Shown here piece after piece: positions 59,241 through 64,000 of a stretch of DNA of 64,000 nt; position 1 is the first letter of the stretch; every line of letters starts with the position of its first letter. Both the position numbers and the translations under genes were made by a program. The stretch lies in the NCBI GenBank assembly GCA_964594665.1, contig CAZQNY010000003.1, positions 1 to 64,000 on the forward strand. Direction: 5' to 3'. The stretch is from BM520 sp964594665. GTDB lineage: Bacteria > Bacteroidota > Bacteroidia > Bacteroidales > BM520. Under the pieces are notes generated by a model. The model was not told where the DNA came from, ran no database searches, and worked only from the letters and a program-made list of their open reading frames with translations.

Positions 59241-60998
59241 CTATTTTTTATCAGGTTTTGTGATTTGGAGGAAGAGTTCTTCGAGCTGAGCATCTGCAAT
59301 TCCTGCAGGGCTGTCGATCATTACATCGCGGCCTGCATTATTTTTTGGGAATGCAATGAAGTCACGGATAGAATCCTGACCACCAAAGAGAGCACACCAG
59401 CGGTCGAAACCAAATGCCACACCACCATGAGGAGGAGCGCCATATTCAAAGGCGTTAAGCAGGAATCCAAACTGAGACTGTGCTTCTTCGTCGGTAAATC
59501 CGAGAGCTTTGAACATACGTTTTTGCAGTTCTTTATTGTGGATACGTATAGAGCCTCCGCCAATTTCCACACCATTAATAACCATATCGTAAGCATTGGC
59601 ACGCACTTTTCCGGGATCTGAATCCAGGAGAGCTTCGTCTTCCGGTTTTGGAGAGGTAAAGGGATGGTGCATGGCGTGATACCGTTGTCCTTCTTCATCC
59701 CATTCCAGAAGAGGGAAGTCCACGACCCACAGAGGTGCAAATTTCTCCGGGTCCCGGAGTTCCAGGAGCGAGCCCATTTCCAGGCGTAATTCACAAAGGG
59801 CCTTACGCGTTTGGTCGGTATCACCGGCAAGGATAAGGATCAGGTCACCGGGTTTTGCTTCCATGCGTTCAGCCCAGGCATGCAGGTCTTCCTGACTGTA
59901 GAATTTATCAACGGACGATTTGAAGGTCCCATCGTCGTTACATTTCACATACACAAGTCCCTTAGCTCCGATTTGAGGTTTTTTAACGAAGTCGGTAAGT
60001 TTGTCCAGTTGTTTACGGGTATATGCTGCGCATCCGGGAGCATTGATACCTACAACCAGCTCAGCATTATCAAACACCACAAATCCTTTATTCTGTGTGA
60101 GGTCGTTTAATTCTGTGAAAGGCATTCCAAAACGCAGGTCGGGTTTATCGGAGCCATAATATTTCATGGCATCGGAATAAGGCATACGTTGAAAATCGCC
60201 AACCTCAACACCCTTGACAACTCTGAAAAGATGTTTTGCCAGACCCTCGAAGGTTTGCAGTACATCTTCCTGTTCCACAAACGACATTTCACAGTCAATT
60301 TGAGTGAATTCCGGCTGGCGGTCAGCGCGAAGGTCTTCATCGCGGAAGCATTTTACAATCTGGAAATAGCGGTCGTATCCGGCAACCATCAGAAGTTGCT
60401 TAAAGGTTTGTGGAGACTGTGGGAGGGCATAGAACTGATTGGGGCTCATGCGTGAAGGGACAACAAAATCGCGGGCTCCTTCAGGAGTACTTTTGATAAG
60501 CACAGGAGTTTCGATTTCCATAAAACCCTGGTCGTTCATGTATTTCCGTGTTTCGATGCTCATGGTGTGCCTTAGCGCAAGATTGTTTCTGTTTACCTCA
60601 CGACGAAGGTCAAGATAACGGTACTTCATACGGATTTCCTCACCGCCATCAGTTTCATTTTCAATGGTAAAGGGAGGTAGTTTTGAAGTATTCAGTACAG
60701 TGAAATCTTCTACCAGAATTTCTATTTCACCTGTGGGGATGTTTTTATTCTTGTTACTGCGCTCTGCCACCACACCTTTCACCTGAATAACATATTCACG
60801 GCCCAGTGAGCGGGCTTTTTGACACAGGTGTGCATTGGTTTCCATATTAAAAACCAGCTGTGTAATGCCATAACGGTCGCGCAGGTCAATAAAGGTCATT
60901 CCACCAAGGTCGCGGGATTTTCTTACCCATCCCGAAAGGGTAACAGTGTTGTTGATGTGCTCAAGACGGAGTTCTCCGCAGGTATGTGTACGTAACAT
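59241..60998 (-). CDS. aspS: Aspartyl-tRNA synthetase
   Basis: A 585-residue class II aminoacyl-tRNA synthetase for tRNA(Asp). The N-terminal OB-fold anticodon domain (about 1-105) has LSGWVRKSRDLGGMTFIDLR, the class II motif 2 shows FRDEDLRADRQPEFTQID near 213-230, the GAD insertion domain is at about 290-400, and motif 3 near the C-terminus is GFDRWCALFGG. The length agrees with the bacterial type. Bacterial AspRS can be discriminating or not; this cannot be judged here. It is followed at its 3' end by a strong hairpin terminator. Confidence 0.97.
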   Translation of the reverse strand: MLRTHTCGELRLEHINNTVTLSGWVRKSRDLGGMTFIDLRDRYGITQLVFNMETNAHLCQKARSLGREYVIQVKGVVAERSNKNKNIPTGEIEILVEDFTVLNTSKLPPFTIENETDGGEEIRMKYRYLDLRREVNRNNLALRHTMSIETRKYMNDQGFMEIETPVLIKSTPEGARDFVVPSRMSPNQFYALPQSPQTFKQLLMVAGYDRYFQIVKCFRDEDLRADRQPEFTQIDCEMSFVEQEDVLQTFEGLAKHLFRVVKGVEVGDFQRMPYSDAMKYYGSDKPDLRFGMPFTELNDLTQNKGFVVFDNAELVVGINAPGCAAYTRKQLDKLTDFVKKPQIGAKGLVYVKCNDDGTFKSSVDKFYSQEDLHAWAERMEAKPGDLILILAGDTDQTRKALCELRLEMGSLLELRDPEKFAPLWVVDFPLLEWDEEGQRYHAMHHPFTSPKPEDEALLDSDPGKVRANAYDMVINGVEIGGGSIRIHNKELQKRMFKALGFTDEEAQSQFGFLLNAFEYGAPPHGGVAFGFDRWCALFGGQDSIRDFIAFPKNNAGRDVMIDSPAGIADAQLEELFLQITKPDKK

Positions 60999-61050
60999 AT
61001 TATTCAGCTTTTATTTACAGTCTGCGAAGGTAAAAAAAAGCCGTTAAAGT

Positions 61051-63195
61051 TTATTTCCCTGCAGAAGGAATTGTAAAACAAAAAACAGAACCCTTCCCGG
61101 GAGTACTTTCTACGGATATATCTCCTCCCATTGCCTTGACATATTCTTTGCACATTGCCAGTCCCAGGCCGGTACCTTTTTCTTCTTCAGTACCATCGGT
61201 ATGGTAGTTGCTGTCGATATCAAAAATGTCATCAAGATGTTCCGGTTCAATTCCCACACCATTATCAATGACGCAAATTTTATAATGGTCATTATTTGTT
61301 TTGGCCTGAACAGTAATTTCACCTTCTTTTGGAGTAAATTTAACAGCATTGTTAAGCAGGTTAAGCAGTGCATTTCTGTACAGTTGGGTATCGCACCATG
61401 CAATACTGTTTTCCGGAAAATCAAAGTTGACAGCAAGTTTTTTTTCTCTGATTCGCATGCTGATTGTTTTTTCAATCCGTTTTGCTTCATCCAGAAGATC
61501 TGTTTGTTGTGGTTTGCTGCTAATTCCGTTGCGTTGATTTTGTGCCCACTCCAGGAGATTTGCCATCAAGTGGGTTGTGTTTTCAACATTGAGTTTCAGA
61601 TCACGAACCAGGTCTTTGAATTGTTCACCGGAGAAATCAAAACTATCATCTTCAAGAATAGTAAGGTAAGAATGAATGGTGCTTAAAGGACTTTTTAAGT
61701 CATGGGCGATTATGGAGAGGAGTTTATCCTTTGTGTTAATTGTTTGGCGGAGTTTTTTATTTCTCATCTCAACCAGCGATTTTTGATGATCAATCTCTGC
61801 TCTTGATTCACGAAGCTGTTGGGTTAGCTTTTGTTGTTTTTTATATAAATTAAAAATCAAAGCCAGCAAAACAATGAGCACTACCAGGCTAATGATGACT
61901 TGTATGAGTGCGATACGTTGCTTCTTGATAATGGCTTTATTAAGTTGATTTTGCTCTTTCAGGCTTTCATTTTCCTGAGCTGCTTTTTCAGTTTCATACT
62001 GAACTTTAAGTTCACTGATTTGATTCGACTGGATTTGGCTATAAAGTGAATCTACGATTTTTTGATAGTGATTAAAATTTTCTTCAAGGATATCGGCGGA
62101 AGAGAATCGGGCATCCAGAAAGAGTTTGTATTTCATTGCGTTAACCTCGAATTCCAGAAAACCGCCTTCTTTTGCCATTTTTATTCCTTCATTGATGTAA
62201 AAGGAAGCGGATTGATAATTGCCAAGCTGATATTCAACAACACCAAGATTTATAGATACAGCAACCTTTGCCTTGAAAAAGTCGGAAATATTATCATTAC
62301 GAAGTACCTGAAAATAGATATCCCGGGCTTCCTGTGGTTTTTTTTCTGCTTCATAAACATTTCCGGTATTAAGCATTGCTACCAGCCAGGAGAAAGGCAT
62401 TTTTTGTTGCAGGGCTAATTCGGCTGATTTTTGATAATAATAAATTGCGCTATCCGGGTTATTCAATAACTCAAGGTACAGGCGGCCAAGGTTATTGTAA
62501 AAACGTTGATTTGAGGGCTGCCCGGGTTCATCTTCAATGGCTAAGCCTTGTAGCATGGTACTTCTTGCAGCTTCAACATATTGAATTTTAAAATATGCTA
62601 TGCCAAGCAGGTTCAGTATGTTTTTTAATTCAATATTATTATTATTGGAAGAATAATACTGTTTAAGGTTTTTGAAATTTTCAATTGCCGAAGGATAATT
62701 GCCCTGTGCCATATACTGCCTTGCCTTTTCCCGAAGGGCAATTGCTATATAAGCACTATCACCGGATAATTCTGCCAGGGCATATCCTTTATCAAAAAAA
62801 TAATCCATCGAATCCTTCTTTCCAAGGTTATCCATTAGCGAGCAAAATTCAATGTTTATCTTTGATTCAAATGCTGGGTTTTCTTTTTCATCGGTATATT
62901 CCAAAGCGCGGTAGAAAAAGTATTTTGCCGAATCAATACTGTTGTGATCACGATATCGCAGTGCAAGACGAAAAGACAAATCTCCGGATAGCGAGTCCAA
63001 ACCATACTTTATGCTGGTATCGTAAGCCGATTTGAAGATATTAATTCTTTCATCTAAACCCATTTCCGGATTTTTCTCTGTTTTTGCTACTGTTTCAGCT
63101 ACAGTTTTCTTTATGGTTTGAATATCCTGAGCATTGCATGGGAAAGGTGCTGTGCCAATTAGAAATAAAAAGATTAAAAGGATCAATTCTTTCAT
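61051..63195 (-). CDS. Sensor histidine kinase with periplasmic TPR repeats
   Basis: A 714-residue membrane histidine kinase. The signal peptide MKELILLIFLFLIGTAPFPCNA leads to a periplasmic region of about 390 residues made of tetratricopeptide repeats (for example QYMAQGNYPSAIENFKNLK). A membrane helix lies near 426-446, followed by a coiled coil, HisKA with H498 in SIIAHDLKSPLS and HATPase_c with NLLNNAVKF, DNGVGIE and GTGLGLAMCKEY. No receiver domain and no cognate response regulator are adjacent, so its partner is elsewhere. TPR-type kinases are common in Bacteroidota and their ligands are mostly unknown. It has its own -7 box. Confidence 0.9.
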   Translation of the reverse strand: MKELILLIFLFLIGTAPFPCNAQDIQTIKKTVAETVAKTEKNPEMGLDERINIFKSAYDTSIKYGLDSLSGDLSFRLALRYRDHNSIDSAKYFFYRALEYTDEKENPAFESKINIEFCSLMDNLGKKDSMDYFFDKGYALAELSGDSAYIAIALREKARQYMAQGNYPSAIENFKNLKQYYSSNNNNIELKNILNLLGIAYFKIQYVEAARSTMLQGLAIEDEPGQPSNQRFYNNLGRLYLELLNNPDSAIYYYQKSAELALQQKMPFSWLVAMLNTGNVYEAEKKPQEARDIYFQVLRNDNISDFFKAKVAVSINLGVVEYQLGNYQSASFYINEGIKMAKEGGFLEFEVNAMKYKLFLDARFSSADILEENFNHYQKIVDSLYSQIQSNQISELKVQYETEKAAQENESLKEQNQLNKAIIKKQRIALIQVIISLVVLIVLLALIFNLYKKQQKLTQQLRESRAEIDHQKSLVEMRNKKLRQTINTKDKLLSIIAHDLKSPLSTIHSYLTILEDDSFDFSGEQFKDLVRDLKLNVENTTHLMANLLEWAQNQRNGISSKPQQTDLLDEAKRIEKTISMRIREKKLAVNFDFPENSIAWCDTQLYRNALLNLLNNAVKFTPKEGEITVQAKTNNDHYKICVIDNGVGIEPEHLDDIFDIDSNYHTDGTEEEKGTGLGLAMCKEYVKAMGGDISVESTPGKGSVFCFTIPSAGK

Positions 63196-63223
63196 GTTGT
63201 ATCGTGATTAGTATGGTTATCTA

Positions 63224-63231
63224 CAAATATA
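63224..63231 (-). promoter_or_regulatory. -7 box of TPR kinase gene
   Basis: Minus strand TATATTTG (63231-63224); predicted start near 63219, leader about 23 nt. No -33 element seen. Confidence 0.4.
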
Positions 63232-63322
63232 TGGAAAAAATTGTTTTTTTTCTTTTGAATCTTTTCTTTTGACAAAATTAATATTGGATGAAAAATTTTA
63301 TCTTGGCCCCAATTAATCGGTT

Positions 63323-63742
63323 ATGAGAAAATCAGAATTTAGTTTGGAGAAGATTAATGAGCTGAATAAGGCGAGTATGGTCAGCCATTTAGGGATTCGT
63401 ATTACCCATTGTTCAGAAGGCATTGTAGAGGCAACAATGCCTGTTGATGAGCGTACACAGCAGCCATTGGGTTTCCTGCATGGTGGTGCTTCCCTGGCAT
63501 TGGCCGAAACCGTTGCCAGTATCGGTTCATTGGTAATGGCAGATACCAATGAGTACCATATTTTTGGTGTTCAGGTTTCTGCAAACCATACGAATACTGC
63601 CCGTACCGGCGATGTTTATGCGAAAGCGACCTTAATTAATAAAAGTAAAAGCACGCATGTGTGGAATTGCGATATTTCTTCTGTTACAGGAAAACTTATT
63701 TCTACAGCCCGCGTTACTATTGCAATAGTGAAGAAGAAATAA
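63323..63742 (+). CDS. Hotdog-fold thioesterase (PaaI/MenI-like)
   Basis: A 139-residue single-domain hotdog thioesterase. The family motif is GFLHGGASLALAETVAS near 50-66, where the His-Gly-Gly and the later acidic residue (E in LAETVAS) form the active site. Members hydrolyse acyl-CoA; those with this sequence and next to menaquinone genes act as 1,4-dihydroxy-2-naphthoyl-CoA hydrolase (MenI). Here the following gene is a probable isochorismate synthase with a 1-nt gap, which supports MenI, but the substrate is not proven. Confidence 0.85.
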   Translation: MRKSEFSLEKINELNKASMVSHLGIRITHCSEGIVEATMPVDERTQQPLGFLHGGASLALAETVASIGSLVMADTNEYHIFGVQVSANHTNTARTGDVYAKATLINKSKSTHVWNCDISSVTGKLISTARVTIAIVKKK

Positions 63743-63743
63743 C

Positions 63744-64000
63744 ATGAATTTTACTGAAGCTATCGGATATTGTGCTGAGAGAAATATTCCTTTTGCGGTC
63801 TGGAGAAATCCTGCTGAGGATGAAGCATTTTTACTGGTTCAAAAAGGTAATATCAATCAAATATCATTAACGTCAATATTATTAGATAAGACTAAGGGTT
63901 TTCTTTTTCATCCTTTTTCCTCGGGGAATGAGAAAGCTGTTTTTATTGTTGCAGATCATGTTTTTTCGGATCGGGATCATGATTTTTCCATTTTAGAGAG
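63744..64000 (+). CDS. Isochorismate synthase, N-terminal fragment (cut by window edge)
   Basis: The first 85 codons of a gene that runs off the window; the frame is open to the last base. It begins MNFTEAIGYCAERNIPFAVW and continues with KGFLFHPFSSG and VFIVADHVF. This pattern is that of the N-terminal part of Bacteroidota isochorismate synthase (MenF/EntC type), which turns chorismate to isochorismate as the first step of menaquinone synthesis. The catalytic C-terminal domain is not in the window. It starts 1 nt after the thioesterase stop, so the two are surely co-transcribed. Confidence 0.7.
   Translation, partial: MNFTEAIGYCAERNIPFAVWRNPAEDEAFLLVQKGNINQISLTSILLDKTKGFLFHPFSSGNEKAVFIVADHVFSDRDHDFSILE

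Noticed and set aside
1..64000. tRNA, rRNA, CRISPR or prophage
   Set aside because: I saw no cloverleaf-like stretch, no regularly spaced direct repeats of CRISPR type, and no phage structural or integrase gene; the only tandem repeats are the two hairpin units near 53.2 kb.

Overview
The window looks like a chromosome segment of a Bacteroidota bacterium, probably an anaerobic or facultative member near the Bacteroidales/Marinilabiliales. Support: promoters match the Bacteroidota consensus (TTG/TTTG, about 19-20 nt, TAnnTTTG); several secreted proteins end in type IX secretion (T9SS) sorting domains; there are DUF4268, DUF4837 and DUF3078 proteins, a BlaR1-type peptidase with a TonB tail, a DksA-like protein with a degenerate zinc site, and the start of a menaquinone operon. 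Iron-sulfur proteins (EFR1 type, a 4Fe-4S protein) and a Crp/Fnr regulator suggest life at low oxygen. I see no rRNA, tRNA, CRISPR array, prophage or intact insertion sequence.

Layout. 0-9.4 kb: M14 carboxypeptidase, DUF4268 protein, methyltransferase, EFR1 ferredoxin/flavodoxin protein, blaI-blaR1 sensor operon with two visible operators, FKBP isomerase, TGS-domain nucleoside kinase, 4Fe-4S protein. 9.5-13 kb: two T9SS-type secreted proteins flanking a Crp/Fnr regulator. 13.1-20.5 kb: the least conventional block, four minus-strand genes encoding a radical SAM enzyme, a GNAT + RLAN + ATP-grasp fusion, a 982-residue P-loop NTPase and an MscS channel. 20.5-21.4 kb: gene-free. 21.4-30.2 kb: formylglycine-enzyme-like lipoprotein, marR-MATE operon behind a perfect 30-bp palindrome, CDF metal exporter, secreted subtilase, two small exported proteins, DUF3078 barrel. 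30.2-39.1 kb: response regulator and hybrid kinase, then lspA, a dksA-like gene and ileS. 39.3-46.2 kb: LysM lytic transglycosylase, DUF4837 lipoprotein and a 1309-residue BNR-repeat T9SS protein. 46.3-53.0 kb: a seven-gene tetR-tolC-hlyD-ABC-ABC-permease-permease efflux operon in the order of E. coli cecR-ybhGFSR. 53.0-64 kb: tandem hairpin repeats, RNase R, PQQ-like propeller, anti-sigma-like protein, cation/proton antiporter, aspS, TPR histidine kinase, hotdog thioesterase and a truncated isochorismate synthase.

Most gene-level calls rest on family motifs and are ordinary. The more original signals are regulatory: palindromes placed precisely against TAnnTTTG boxes upstream of blaI, marR, tetR and the 4Fe-4S gene; three genes whose TATTTTTG box sits exactly 4 nt before the ATG, which predicts leaderless mRNAs; and a 45-nt two-hairpin element found twice, 30 kb apart, each time about 90-110 bp upstream of a gene in the same orientation. 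The best candidate for an undescribed system is the radical SAM / GNAT-RLAN-ATP-grasp / NTPase / MscS block, though its function cannot be settled from sequence alone.
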